Assembly: GCA_021234155.1 (NCBI GenBank)
Contig: JAJEKV010000005.1
Location: forward strand, 18,830,089-18,894,088
Length of the DNA stretch: 64,000 bases
From: Isoetes taiwanensis
Taxonomy: Eukaryota > Streptophyta > Lycopodiopsida > Isoetales > Isoetaceae
Direction of reading: 5' to 3'
Shown: positions 45,947 through 57,912 of the stretch, in pieces
Layout: each line of letters opens with the position of its first letter
Numbering within the stretch: position 1 is the first letter of the stretch
The notes under the pieces: generated by a model
Seen by the model: the letters and a program-made list of their open reading frames with translations, nothing else
Database searches by the model: none
What the model was told of the DNA's origin: nothing
Translations under genes and position numbers: made by a program

Positions 45947-48651
45947 TTACAGTTTTGCCAACCATGGAAGCAGTTTTTCATGGACAAGGTCTGGTCTGTC
46001 ATCATGTGGACAATGTCCTACGTTGTCAAGTTGGTATAATTCGACATTTGGAAACGTTTCAGGCAGCTTTGTGAAATACTTTCCTACTGGGCCATCAATA
46101 GGCGTGAAACCATCAGTGTCACCCCATAAAACAAGAATAGGACAAGAAATTTTGGGCAGCAGAGACATTGGAGTTGGTCCTGGAGGCCCTGTGATGATTG
46201 ATATGAACGCATCTAATGCACCAGCATCATCTGCTGGTCGTGCAATAATCTGCCAACTCCAAAAAAAATATTAAGTTGTATATTCGTTTGTGCTATATGA
46301 AAATAACTCTGTATACCTCCACTAGTTCATCATCAACAGCTTCTTTGTTGCAGTACACCCCAGACAAAATCTCTTTCAAATTTTCCCTGTAGAAACAATC
46401 ATACAACGGTGGTATCAATTCCTCTCCAAGTATAAAGGGGCATGTGTTTTTAAAAATTTACTTAGATTTTACTCGGTTGAAAAGTCTACTGGAAATGCCT
46501 TCCTGTTTCAGCACCCAATCCAAAAGCCACAAAAGAGGAGACAAGAGTTTCAAACGCCAATCATCAACAACTGCTTTGTTGTTCATCCCCCCAGCACAGT
46601 TGAGGAGCACCACACCATTTACGTATCCTTGTGGCATTTCTGCACGTCGACATGACAAGAGATGAAAACCTGTGATAGTTGGAGATAGATCTTTGAAATA
46701 CACTTCATACATATCATCATATTTGCAGATACGGTCTCTATGCACACGTAAGTTACATGTGAACTTGGAGACTGGAAAGGACTCTTGGCAGGAGCGTGCT
46801 AACCTGTCTCGAGTATGCATACATACTTCCAAAGAGAACCACAACGACCAGTCTAACCATAGAGTTCTCACTTATATCATCACTGGCAAGACATAGTCAG
46901 ATTTTTATATTGGAGAATGAGCTTTGAGTTTTTGGCTAAGAGAATATTCTTTTGGTTGATGGGAGCAACTATAGAATTTCGAATATCTTTGGCATTATTC
47001 ATATAATTGTATCCTAGAGATTTTTTTAGTTGATTGTAGCAGCTATAGAATCTGGAATATCTTTGGGCAGGATATAATTGGCATTATCCATCCAATTGTA
47101 TCCTGCCACTTATTCTGATTCACATATTTTTGCACACGCATCGTCACATACTTACAATGCAACAGGTTTAAAGTTCTTCGTTCTTCTGAGATTGCATTGC
47201 TACAATCATCCTTGCTTGGAAAGGTAATAAAATGCAAACTACGAGGAGGAAGCACTGTCAATATGATACAAAAAGATACCTGCAGCTGCGGCAAGACATG
47301 CTAAACTCCCTATTGAGTTCCCGATAAGTACAGTTGGTGCACGTATCACAAGACCCATGAAATCCACAAGTAACTGTATGACATATACAACCAAGTTTAT
47401 TGAGTTCAGGCTACATTCAACGGAGCAGCAGATAGAGATAGGCAAACCTCTGCCCAAGTTTCCATGGTATACACAAACTTTGAAGGCTTTGATGAAGCGC
47501 CCAAACCCAGCAAATCAAGAGCATAAACAGTATAGTTCTTTGCCAAGGTTCCTATGTTCCTGTAGTGGCCAACATGCTCATCAGAAAGGATTCCTAGTTT
47601 GTAAAGACCACTTGTAACAGAATGTTTATGCTTTAGTCTCAATTGCGTGGTTCAAGGATGTTAGACAGTGGGAAAAGCATACTTGTATGCAATAGTAATA
47701 GAGCCAAGTGGATTGGAGTTGCCCTAATCACAAACGCATATTTTAGAACACAACTAAATTTAAAACATTACTTTGATAAACTTCAGCAACAAAATTTCCT
47801 ACGTTATGTGTTACTGCCCATCCTGTATCATGTATTACAAGCAAGAAACAATTTTTAAGACATTAGAGATGCCCTTTTGTATATTGCAGGTACCAAAAGT
47901 TCTTATTTAAGGGAAAGAGAAGTTCCTTTCTTCTGAACATAACATGGCAAGGCACTGCATGATCTGACATGATATGATAACTGCTGGTTTTATAATTTCA
48001 TATGGAGAACAAAAAGCAAGGTTATCTTAACAATAGAGACATATCCTTACGCGCTTGAACTGTTTACTTCAACCACTGGACTTTCGAACAGTCCTAAAAT
48101 CCCCAGTTACAATTATCATTATCTCCGATCACATAAAGTGGATTTAGATAGGAAAAAACTGTTTTACTAAATACCTAAGATGGCTTTCCTTGTTAGCGGA
48201 TATAAATAACTTGGGATCATTTTCTTACCAAGAAAAGCATTAGAAAGAATTGATAGCTGGGAAGTTAAGCAATAAAAAATCCGAACCTTCTCCAATGCCC
48301 TATTGAGGCGCCAAATCCATGTACAAGAAGCACAGCAGGGCCATTTCCCACAACAACGTAATTGATCTGATAACCTTTCCATTCCCAGTATCTACATTGT
48401 TTGTAAATTTCAGCAAGTTCTGAGCTGATAGCTGATGTTTGATTCACAATTTCTGCATCCTCTGCCACAGCAGCAATAATTTGCTTATGGACGGAATGTT
48501 GTGGATACTGAGAACTAAATTGCACAAATGGACGAGAAGCTGGTTCTTGAAGTCTGAATGGAGCATGGGATTTGCATATAACAGCGTCTCTGCCATGTCT
48601 GGCGGGCTGAAGATAGCAGGCCAGTTGACCACTTAAAATCGAGGTAGCCAT
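45947..48651 (-). CDS. CLD1: Chloroplast alpha/beta-hydrolase, CLD1-type (chlorophyll dephytylase)
   Basis: Six exons: 48651-48287, 47559-47448, 47373-47280, 46639-46462, 46386-46317, 46249-45947. All introns are GT-AG and all joins are in phase, giving 373 codons plus stop. The N-terminal ~65 residues are Ser/Ala/Arg-rich, as in a plastid transit peptide. The hydrolase core follows: oxyanion-hole region LLVHGFGASIGHWRR, YALDLLGLGASSKPS, nucleophile elbow GNSIGS, VVLLNCAGGMNNK, acid VLWGDTDG and histidine GHCPHDDRP. The same arrangement is known in Arabidopsis CLD1 (At5g38520), which removes phytol from chlorophyll during photosystem II repair. The assignment rests on remembered family motifs; a sister hydrolase is the alternative. 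Introns 1 and 3 are 727 and 640 bp, the others 67-75 bp. Confidence 0.85.
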
Positions 48652-48894
48652 GTTTTCCTTTTTGAAGCCATGGCCTATTATTATAATGCAATGCTAATAA
48701 GATTTAAACTGAATTGAACCAAAAGACTTTTTGGAATAGGCCTACACCCTTAATGGAATTGAATTTTATCCTCCAGCTCCCATGCCAATTTTTCATTTCA
48801 AATTTCTGGTTACTATTTTAAATATTAGACTACTTCATAGTAGTGTGCTAAGTAATTCTGTATATAGGAAAGCCCACTAAATGGGCTTCCCTAT

Positions 48895-49070
48895 AACAGT
48901 TAGGTGCTGTTCTGTGCCACGTGTCAGCCATCCGACGGCTAGAGCAGAGAATCGCCACAAAAAACAATGAGTAATTTTGTTACTATACTTCCCTGGAAAT
49001 GAATGTCCCCTAAAAATTGCCACGTCGCGGCATAGGGTTGGACGAGATGGCAGAACAGCACGTAACTGTT
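48895..49070. mobile_element. MITE-like element upstream of the CLD1-type gene
   Basis: 20-bp imperfect terminal inverted repeats: AACAGTTAGGTGCTGTTCTG at 48895-48914 and its near complement at 49051-49070 (one mismatch), enclosing 136 bp. It lies about 245 bp upstream of the ATG. A further small hairpin (GGAAAGCCCA/TGGGCTTCC) sits at 48868-48889. Confidence 0.6.
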
Positions 49071-49201
49071 CTTTACGTTTGTTAATCTTGTATGTTAATC
49101 CAATTGATTTATAAATGTGTGGTATCTTTTAGACGATGCCAAATCACCACCTACTAATGCTGGTGCACACGTATTATGTACTAGGTAATTCCCATCACGA
49201 G

Positions 49202-49320
49202 GGCCATTACGCCTTGTAAAGGCCTGGCGGCTCCACTAAACGAGGCAGCGCACGAGTGGAGGAGCCACGAGTGTGCCGCCGAGTTTGGCGGCACCGCCAA
49301 GCCTTTACAGGCGTAATGCC
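49202..49320. mobile_element. MITE-like element, family GGCCATTAYGCC, copy 1
   Basis: 119 bp. The ends GGCCATTACGCCTTGTAAAG and the complement of CTTTACAGGCGTAATGCC pair over about 27 bp with two single-base gaps. Centre GC-rich. A related copy is at 52011-52132. Confidence 0.65.
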
Positions 49321-50217
49321 AGATTGATCGATGCTGCCCCTTTTTTTTGTTTAAAATAACTAGATGTTGATTTTGCATGATCACCCCTTTTGCATTTATA
49401 TTTAGCTCGTTTATGCTTGGAAGATTTAGAAAATGCTTTCCTAGGTTTCCTTTTACTTGTATACTCTTGAGAACCATTCGAATATTGCGTTTCACATGAT
49501 AATTGCCTTGCCTTAGTCCATTTAATGTGGACCACTCCCCCGCCTACTCCACATCACCCTTTCTTCCTTGCAAAATGGAGTCTGAATTACCTTATACCCA
49601 TAATAGAGAAACTGGGTCATCACATTTGTCTGATGCTTATTTTAGTGATGAGACATGGCATCCCCTAGAATCATACAATTCTAGATAATAGATTAAGCCG
49701 GTTACAAGTTTTTACAATGTTTTTTTTTCTAAGACTATTGTTTTTACTGTCTTTTCATAGTGTGTCAAATCAAAATCCAATTATTTCAAATGATTCAAAT
49801 TATATCTAAACACAAGTGTTGATATTAAAACAATGTGCATTCAAAACTCGGGTTCAAACGCAAGTGTATGCATATGTTCACAACATCTACAAAAGCAATA
49901 GATTCGTATATTCAAAAGTAGTGTATCAAAGCAAAAATTATGACCTAGACGAAAGCAGTGTATTCATATGTTCATAACCAATGTATCGATAGTGTCTTCA
50001 AATGCATAAATGAGCAAAATGTCTTCATTAGTCTTCTTTGAAAGAAATAACTTCAATACCAATATGTAGCATAATAACAGGGGGTTTTCTTTGTGTTTTT
50101 GTACGCTTTTCACTAAGGTTTTCCTATGATTTCGTGATGTATTCAAATTGATGTACTAATGCGTACATCTAGAGTGCACCATTTCTGAGCCATTGATTTT
50201 AGCCTTTTTTTTTCCAA
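49321..50217. other. No gene recognised
   Basis: AT-rich, with only short ORFs that lack family signatures. Confidence 0.5.
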
Positions 50218-50443
50218 TGGTCAACAACCAATGGCTCACAACAAAAGCCCTTTTTTTGTGCGTGTGGTGCATAATGGTCAACAACCAATGGCTCACAACA
50301 AAAGCTCCTTTTTGTGCGTGTGGTGCATAATGGTCAACAACCAATGGCTCACAACAAAAGCCCTCTTTTTGTGTGTGTGGTGCATAATGGTCAACAACCA
50401 ATGGCTCACAACAAAAGCCCTCTTTTTTGTGTGTGGTGCATAA
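50218..50443 (+). repeat. 57-bp tandem repeat, four copies
   Basis: Units start TGGTCAACAACCAATGGCTC at 50218, 50275, 50331 and 50388. They differ mainly in the length of a T run before GTGTGTGG. Confidence 0.95.
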
Positions 50444-51190
50444 TGGGCACATGAAGGGCTTGAAGGGCGCATGTAGTGCAGTTTCCCCGCCGGCAACACA
50501 TTTCTTATCATAACTTTTGATCCAGAGCTCTGTTTGAGATGATTTTTATTGCGTTGGAAAGCTCTCTCCGAGATCTTTTTGATAGTGTATGATATGGATA
50601 TATTTGGTTAAGTTATCTATGCTAAAACAGCAATTTTCCGGCCGGGTTTGGTAGGCTTTCACATCCTACCAGTTGATTAATACAGGATTGCGCTATTGGA
50701 TATTGTTTTATGGCTCATTCCGAATGAAGCTTGCAAAAAATTACCATGTATTTTTAGATTTTGAGGCTTCTGAGAAAAGTTTCCCACTTTAAACTTTATG
50801 ACTTTCAGAATAATGGGATCAATCTGCTCTATCTTTATGGTAACTTTTACTTATGTTCTATTTGTTTTATTGTGATGAAATTCAAAAGCTACAGGTGATG
50901 AAAGCCTCAAATGAATTCTAGTTTTTTTCTGGTTTAAATTCTAAAATTTTTGTCGCACCCGGGGGGGGCGGGGGCTGATGTCCCTAAGGCCCCGAAGGGG
51001 CCAAAAATTTTTTTGCAACACAAACCATTAACATCCAACATATAAAAATTAAATCCCCCAACACATAACAATCAACGCATAACAACCATTGACATTAACA
51101 ACCAACACATAACTACCATTGACGTTAATTAACACAACCATTGGGTCCAACACATTTAAATTAAAATCCCCCTTAAACCCCCTTTGGTTT
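50444..51190. other. No gene; fragment resembling the LINE 5'-UTR motif
   Basis: At 50551-50575 GTTGGAAAGCTCTCTCCGAG resembles the hairpin core of the LINE 5'-UTR modules but without the mosaic context. A G-rich stretch and the palindrome GGCCCCGAAGGGGCC occur near 50960-51002. No coding sequence recognised. Confidence 0.4.
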
Positions 51191-51193
51191 GGG

Positions 51194-51452
51194 TGCACAT
51201 TCACACGAGGGGTGACGTAGGGCAGCGAGAGCCCTCATAATTGTATTTTGCACGTACAAAATCAACACCATATAGTATTCCACTTGAAATCTTATAGTAT
51301 GTTGCGAATCTTGTTATACAGTATAGCAAATTTTGTACTTGCATACCCCACAAACGAGGAACTTTACGTACGGTGTAGATTAAGGAATAAGGGGTGAATA
51401 TGCCTATCCAACAGCTCTCGTTGCCTGGAGTCACCCCCCGTGTGAATATGCA
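51194..51452. mobile_element. Inverted-repeat (MITE-like) element
   Basis: 23-bp terminal inverted repeats with 21 matches (left TGCACATTCACACGAGGGGT..., right the complement at 51430-51452). A nested inverted pair (GTACAAAAT / ATTTTGTAC) gives it fold-back potential. Confidence 0.55.
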
Positions 51453-52010
51453 TAGAAAATAAAGACATGAGACAATATAACTTAAAGAATTTTTAGAAAT
51501 CAGAACTTGTAAAGAATTCATCTGAGATCCTGCCTTACTCAAGGTTCTCATATGGATCACAATATTTTCAATCTTGTCACCTGCAACTCTTCCATAGGAA
51601 AATCTTTTTTCTATGGGATCATGGAAATGGGGGAAATGCTACTGTAGCAATGGCTTATCTTTAAATACAAGATAAAGATCACTCATATACCCATTATATA
51701 TAACTATAGTAGCAAAGAACTCTTGATTGCAATCATACTACCAGGCTTGGCAGAACTTGCAGAAGCACAAGTATTAGAAACGTCATGATGAAGTAGTGCA
51801 CTTAGATCAATAACTTTGGTAGAACTTGGAGAACCATGTGAAATATTAGAACTCAAACGAATGAACCAAAATAATGAAAACCAAATAAATTACTTTCTAA
51901 AGAAGACTTGGCTATGCCTGCTTCAGAAATTTTCTAGTTGCTTCAAATTTGTACATCAGCCTTTAGTTCTTCTGATAAAAAATAAATGTTCCCATTGAAA
52001 AGCGTTAAAA

Positions 52011-52132
52011 GGTCATTATGCGTATAAAGGCCCTGCGGCACTGGCAAACTCAACGGCGCACTCGCGGCTCCGCCGCTTTTGCGCCGCCTCATTTGGGGGG
52101 ACTGCAGGGCCCCTTTACATGGCATAATGGCC
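52011..52132. mobile_element. MITE-like element, family GGCCATTAYGCC, copy 2
   Basis: 122 bp with ends GGTCATTATGCG-TATAAAGG and the complement of CCTTTACATGGCATAATGGCC. The outer sequence is shared with the copy at 49202-49320, while the interior differs. Confidence 0.6.
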
Positions 52133-52926
52133 TTGTCTGAAGATTACCTAGTATAAAAATAAAGTATGCTCCAAGACAACCATCTAGAAATAAGAGGTTA
52201 GTCTAACAAAATGCTCTGCATGAGGGGTTGTCCCCCGATGACCCGAGAGTGTGTTTTCATGGTTTCTGTTTCGGCATTTCTTGTTGTGTCTCTTTTGTTT
52301 TGGGTGCTCAATTAGGTTTGGATGCAAAGCATATGTCAGCTATAGCAAAAAACCATACACATTTCTACAAGTCAAACATAGTCCACAAGCATGATGTAAA
52401 ATCAGATTGCGAATAACGCTTTCATCTTGCTGCAAGTGTCCAATCAATTTTTCCATTTTCTTTTTCAAGTTTCAGCATTTTCAAGTTTGATGCCCTTTGA
52501 GCCTTTTGACATTTTTGCAACTGTGTCAAGTTTGAAGCTTGTCACTACTAGAAACTTTGAGAAGCTGGCTCAATGGAGTTAACCCTTCCTACAGCCACAA
52601 GTTTACATCGTTCAGTTTTTTTGCCCTCATCGTGGTCCCCAAACATTATTTGATTAAGAATTGCACCTTTTTTGCAAGTTCAGGCCAAACATATTTGGGT
52701 CAATGAGCGTATTCCTACAAATAAGCAATTTTTCGTCTTTCCATCTTTCCATTCAAACAAACATTGCATTAGCTAATGTTCTACGTGCTTGGTTTTTCAT
52801 ATTCAAAAATCTCAAGGCCAGAATAATATGTACATTTCTCGATGAAAGTAAACATTCTAATCATTCCTTGATACATTTTCTGAAGCCATAATTTAAGGAT
52901 CACATGGTGCCAGCAAGAAATGGAAC

Positions 52927-54160
52927 TTAATGCACAGCCAAAAGTGTCTTTGGCTCTTGAAGACCATCAAAACTGGTGGTACATAGCATCTGTCTACGAG
53001 CATATATGAAGTTAATTTTAGCCTGCTCGTCGACCTCATTTGGAGGATTTTGACTGTAATGCCAGCGTTACAACAAAAGCAATATAAGCATACTCCTGAA
53101 TTTATGATCCTTACTGAGTCTTAAAAGCAAGTACATGATTTGTTATACAAATAAGAGACACTTGAATGACATCATCACCAGAAGGTTTTGAAAAAATAGT
53201 AATATCATTCTTGTATTACCTGCAGTGTTGCAATGTTCATGGTGAACACATCTCCCAAGTCTTAAACCAAATCTCAACCAACAAAATCAAACATGTACCC
53301 CAGAATCTGAAAAGTTGCATGGATGTACAACGAAACATGATTCGCAAAAAGGGCCTCAAATATCTTGCCATGTGCAGTAATATTCTCCATCCTATTATAT
53401 TGACTGCCACATCCTGATATCCAAGGAAAGACCATAAACATACATTTTAGAGAAAAGCGAAAAAAATAAATAAATAATAATAATAAAACACACGCACGCA
53501 CGCACGCACGCGCAAAAACACAAACACAAACACAAACATGGCACAAAATTCCTAATAGGAAGAACAACAGTACTTATATTCTTCACATCTAGATGAGGTT
53601 GTTTCGGGGGAGTAGGTTTGCCAGTACGATATTCAAGAATGTGGACATCCCTTAGATTACTTACTTTAATATCATGTGCTAATGGCCTAACACTCTATTC
53701 TTTGCATTCATTATATTACACAGTATTTTTACAGCTGTTGTACACCCACTCTTGGATGCCAAATGTAGTTTTGTCTTGCCGCACTGAAAATTTTTCAATT
53801 TAGACACTGTTTAAGGCTTAAAAACTATGTAAGAAATTGTTCCTACACCTAAAACTTCACATTAAAGCTTATTATGAAGCAAAAATGAGAGTATATGAAT
53901 TAGAAGACCTACTGGAATGGAGCTACTCCTTGGAAGAAACAAAGTGCTGCCAATCCTGCAATAAGAGTAGCTAGTGTTGTAGGTGTTGTCATTGCGGCCA
54001 TGCCTCTGCACATTCTAGAAGAGTTGCAACAGTTTCGCTGAAGGGTGCACGCGGGGCTGCTACCAAATTGGCAGTGCTGCAATGAAATTTGCAGCGTTTT
54101 TAGCATGTCACGCCTCTTTGCAGCTGGCGTTCTTTTAAGATATCCATGTGAATCCAGCAT
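52927..54160 (-). CDS. Doubtful multi-exon gene with a hydrophobic segment
   Basis: One exon (about 54160-53912) ends MTTPTTLATLIAGLAALCFF followed by QGVAPF and a GTAGGT donor. The acceptor ATATCAG at about 53418 continues it in phase as DVAVNIIGWRILLHMARYL. A separate open exon (about 53057-52927) reads NPPNEVDEQAKINFIYARRQ and ends in a stop, but I could not join it in phase. The hydrophobic stretch suggests a small membrane protein. No family recognised. The intervening sequence contains microsatellites (CGCA, ACAAAC, ATAA). Confidence 0.25.
53465..53540 (-). repeat. Compound microsatellite
   Basis: (ATAA)n, (CACG)n and (ACAAAC)n in succession. Confidence 0.9.
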
Positions 54161-55001
54161 AAACCCTGTTTTCTCGCCATAGCTGCATCAAGGGTGACCA
54201 GAAGATTAACGGCAACAACTAGTTTGGAGCAATTTTTGGTATATTCCAGGCATATAAATATCAAGATACCTTTAGAATATGCCAAAAATCCACATGAATT
54301 AGGGGTTTGTCCCTAGGGGCAATGCAAAAATAGGAGATTAGGCATAAAAAGAAATATATTTAGGAAATTTGGAGATCCTATAGAAAATTTGGCAATTTTA
54401 GAGTTCACGTACAAAATCTGGCAAATACTTATTAGCTTATATGCAAAATCAAATGGAGCATGGCATAGCCTACAGTGGCAAATTGTCTAGATAGAGATAT
54501 TTGGACAACCAAGGAATCCCAAAAACGTTGACGGAATATACGGAAGTGACGTCACTTTTGTTAGATTCGTTGAATAGATGACCGTTAATTCAAAAACAGG
54601 GCAACTGGTTTTCTCTGGTTTTTTGAGATTGCATCGACGATTCGGCGGCCACGAGAAACATCAATGCTGTAACTTTAGATTCGAGATGCATGCAATGCAC
54701 TAAGAAATATTATTACGTTGCCCTGTGCGATCCAGCAGGTATCCACTAAGCTCTGATTTTTCTTGCAAAGCATATGGTTCCAGGAATGATTGACTGAGTC
54801 GAAGTATACCAATGCGCGTTTGCCTACTCCCAGATCATCTCCAGCCAGTTCAGAGCTGCCAAATATTGGAATTCCAGGTAACATGAATTCTTTTTAGTTC
54901 TCATTTTTATCTTTTCCATTTAGTTAGAGTTACGTTCATGGTTATTTTGGTTCTGCGACATCGAGTTAATGGATTTGCCTTCATGTTAATTTTGCGGCAG
55001 C

Positions 55002-56854
55002 ATGGAGTGGGAGCTTAGCAAGGAAAACGTGCAACCCCTTCGCAAGGGTCGGAACGTTGATGTGCTTAACAATGCCCTCAAAGCAAAGTTTGATCATACC
55101 TTAAAAAACAAAGTTTCAACCCAACGCCGGTACGAGGACTGCCTCTCTTTCAGCCTTTCTTTTCTTGTTCATGACCCATCAAAAAGTTAAGTTCGTCTGA
55201 AACACAGAAAACTGCTTGAAGCTATTGATACTTATGCTGGAGATGATCCTCTGGAGCCTTGGATCAGGTAATAATCTTTTGCCCTTGCTTTTGCTTAAAT
55301 ATCTTTCTCCTTATTTTTCCTGTTTTTCTTCTAGATGGTAACTTGTATTTTGTCCATAGATGTATTGAATGGACACAAGAAGCATACCCTTCTGGAGGAG
55401 CACAATCTGGCATACTTCCAATGCTAGAACTATGTGTGAGAACATTCCGTGACAACGAGAAGTACCGGACAGATTTAAGATACCTCCGAGTTTGGATGAA
55501 CTACGTAAGCTTTATCTCTATCCCATTCATGTTTCAGAACTTTGTTCATAAACTTCCATTCTGCATATCCAGGCTGATCGTTGTACAGACCCCAGAGATA
55601 TATTCAAATTTTTGGAGATAAATGAGATTGGCAAAAACCATGCTCTATTTTATGAATCATATGCCAAATATATGGAGAAGTATAGAAATTTCTCCAAAGC
55701 TAATGAAATCTATAGCCTGGGTATTTCCAGGTACTATATCTAGTTCTCTTTCTTTCCATCATGTTGTGTTCAACTCGTGAGAAAGTTTTTGAAAACATTG
55801 TATAGGAAAGCAGAGCCAGTTCAGAGGCTGAAAAGCTTGTACAGAGAATTCATAACACGTTCCAGCAAAGTTGCGAAATGTCCTATGATTGAGGTAGGTC
55901 TTCTCTGCAGATTGTTTTCATTTTTGCAACAGAAACCACGATGAAGAATATGACTTTGTGGACTCTGAGAACAGGATACAGATAATTTACTAGAGAAAAA
56001 TAAGAGATCTTTTGGGGAGATAGGAACTGCACTTGCAAAACCAGGTACAACATGGTTTATTTACAGTACTTTTATGCTTACGGAGACACTCACACCTGCC
56101 TATTCTTAACAACTTATTTTTATGCTTTTCTCAGCAAGAAAAGTTCATGCACTACAGCCAACGGGGAAGGCCAATCCAAAAATCAACTCAAGCAAAGGGT
56201 GAGTGAAGACATTAGAGCCACCTCTCTTATCTAAATTTGTTATATGGTTTTCAAAAACTTTGTATTTTGTTTAGGCTTTCTATATATGTAGACCCTGAAT
56301 TTGGTCCCGACTCTGTCTCACCTGCACCACAAATTGAGAAACCTCTTTGGACCAATCTGCCAAGTCAGGTAGAAAGATCAAAGGAGAACATTCAACAACC
56401 ATCCAAATGGACTAAAGCAAAGGTGCGTATGAATGTGAAATATATCATTGAAGGCACACAGAAAAGTTATGTTTTGTGTTATGCTCAGATCCCTCAGAAG
56501 CCCACAGGACCACCACCAGCAGATCAGCTGCACGTTTTTGTGGATGAAGAGTTTGTAAGGTGAATTGATCTTTTTCTTTTCTTTGATTCATGTCCTTGGC
56601 ATTGGTTGACCTTGTACGTTATTTGGTATTCGCAGTGCTGATGTTGTTAAGTCACATGTAACAAAAGATTGTGAATCCATGCCACTGAAGATACGTCTAG
56701 ACAATATGCGAGATCTTAAAAGGCAAGTGCTGCTTGTTACTTTAAATTCTAACCTGGCTTGGCTCTGAAAGTTTCTTTTCTTTCTAAAATTTCCAGAGAG
56801 ACTGAGATGCTCAGACACAGACCATTAGCTAGGTTTTTGGAAGATATGAGATAA
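55002..56854 (+). CDS. BUBR1: BUBR1/MAD3 spindle-checkpoint protein (no kinase domain)
   Basis: Eleven coding exons: 55002-55129, 55208-55267, 55360-55504, 55573-55730, 55806-55893, 55975-56044, 56135-56198, 56275-56422, 56489-56559, 56636-56722, 56797-56854. All joins are in phase, giving 358 codons plus stop. An upstream non-coding exon ending at 54877 is likely. The protein opens MEWELSKENVQPLRKGRNV with a KEN box at residues 7-9. The Mad3/BUB1 homology region follows (GDDPLEPWIRCIEWTQ, DLRYLRVWMNYAD, FLEINEIGKNHA, ANEIYSLGISRKAEPV). A second KEN is near residues 274-276 (ERSKENIQ), and the conserved tail FVDEE ... ETEMLRHRPLARF ends it. KEN boxes let MAD3/BUBR1 inhibit APC/C-CDC20 until kinetochores attach. 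The layout matches the short plant BUBR1. The intron at 56723-56796 is GC-AG. Confidence 0.9.
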
Positions 56855-57912
56855 AAGCAGATCATTATCCAAATGATGTGCATCCTGAGGTTTTTATGGC
56901 TCTTTTGCAGCCGTTTGCAAAAGTGTAGAGAGTTGACAATACTGTGACAGTTTGTCCTTGACAAGACTGTGACTTATTTGCAATTGGAAAGCCTTTTTCT
57001 GATGTTATATTGAGTGTGTATCGTTGTATGTGTTTCCTTCTGACATTCTATTGATGGAGCTAGTTGCATCATGCTTTTTCTGATGTTTTGTTGAACGCAT
57101 GTCTAAATTAGGTTTGCAGCCAAACCAAGATTACAATCTGATAAGTAACTAAAGTCTGTTACACATACAACAGCCAAACTCAAACAATTTGGAGGCTTTG
57201 ATAGATAATGTTCGGTCACAGGCCAAAATTACATGGGCATGGTCCTGGCGAGCCCGTTAGGGCAACAAGCAGTGCCCAAACCCCCCGAACCAGTGCCCAA
57301 ACCCCCCGACCCGCTCGAAATGGCTTTGTGACCAAACATTTTTATATATAAAGGCAATTTTGTCCAGGGACAGGCCAACATCAGCTTTCAAGGAGAAGAG
57401 GGAGGGCAGGCAGATATCAAGGTTTGAGGAAGGAGAGAACCTTAAGTGAGGTTAAAAGAGCCTGTAGTTGACCTGTGCCTGTCCTTAAATGAAATCCTGG
57501 AGATATTAATTTTAGTGGTTCATATCGCCTTACCATACCCATAATGTCAAATATTTTCTGTTAACATGTCAGAAACCATCTTTGGTTCTTTCCCATCCCA
57601 GTTTCAGCAAGGTTAGTTCTCAGTCTGTAAAAGCACAACAGTGAATTCTAGCAGAAAAGACGATAGCAGCTAGGTATAGCAGTCATCAAATGAAACCACG
57701 CAAGGTGAGAAGATGCACTTCTATCCAAGAAAAGCGAGATAAAATGGATGCAACAATCCATTAAGCTTTATTCCGATATAAACATAGCAATAGTTAACGT
57801 GCTTAAACATTTTGCCATCTTAACTGGCATTGTGTAATCTCTCAGCTGTTAGTAATTAAGTTTCTGCTCTAGTAGAATATACACATGTGCAAACTTTAAT
57901 ATTAGTCCTACA
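56855..57912. other. Convergent intergenic region
   Basis: Presumed 3'-UTRs of BUBR1 and ATG13. A short duplication (about 20 bp, AGTGCCCAAACCCCCCGA-like) occurs at 57270-57305. Nothing coding seen. Confidence 0.6.

Noticed and set aside
50218-50443. CRISPR array
   Set aside because: The repeats are contiguous 57-bp tandem units without unique spacers, in a plant nuclear context.
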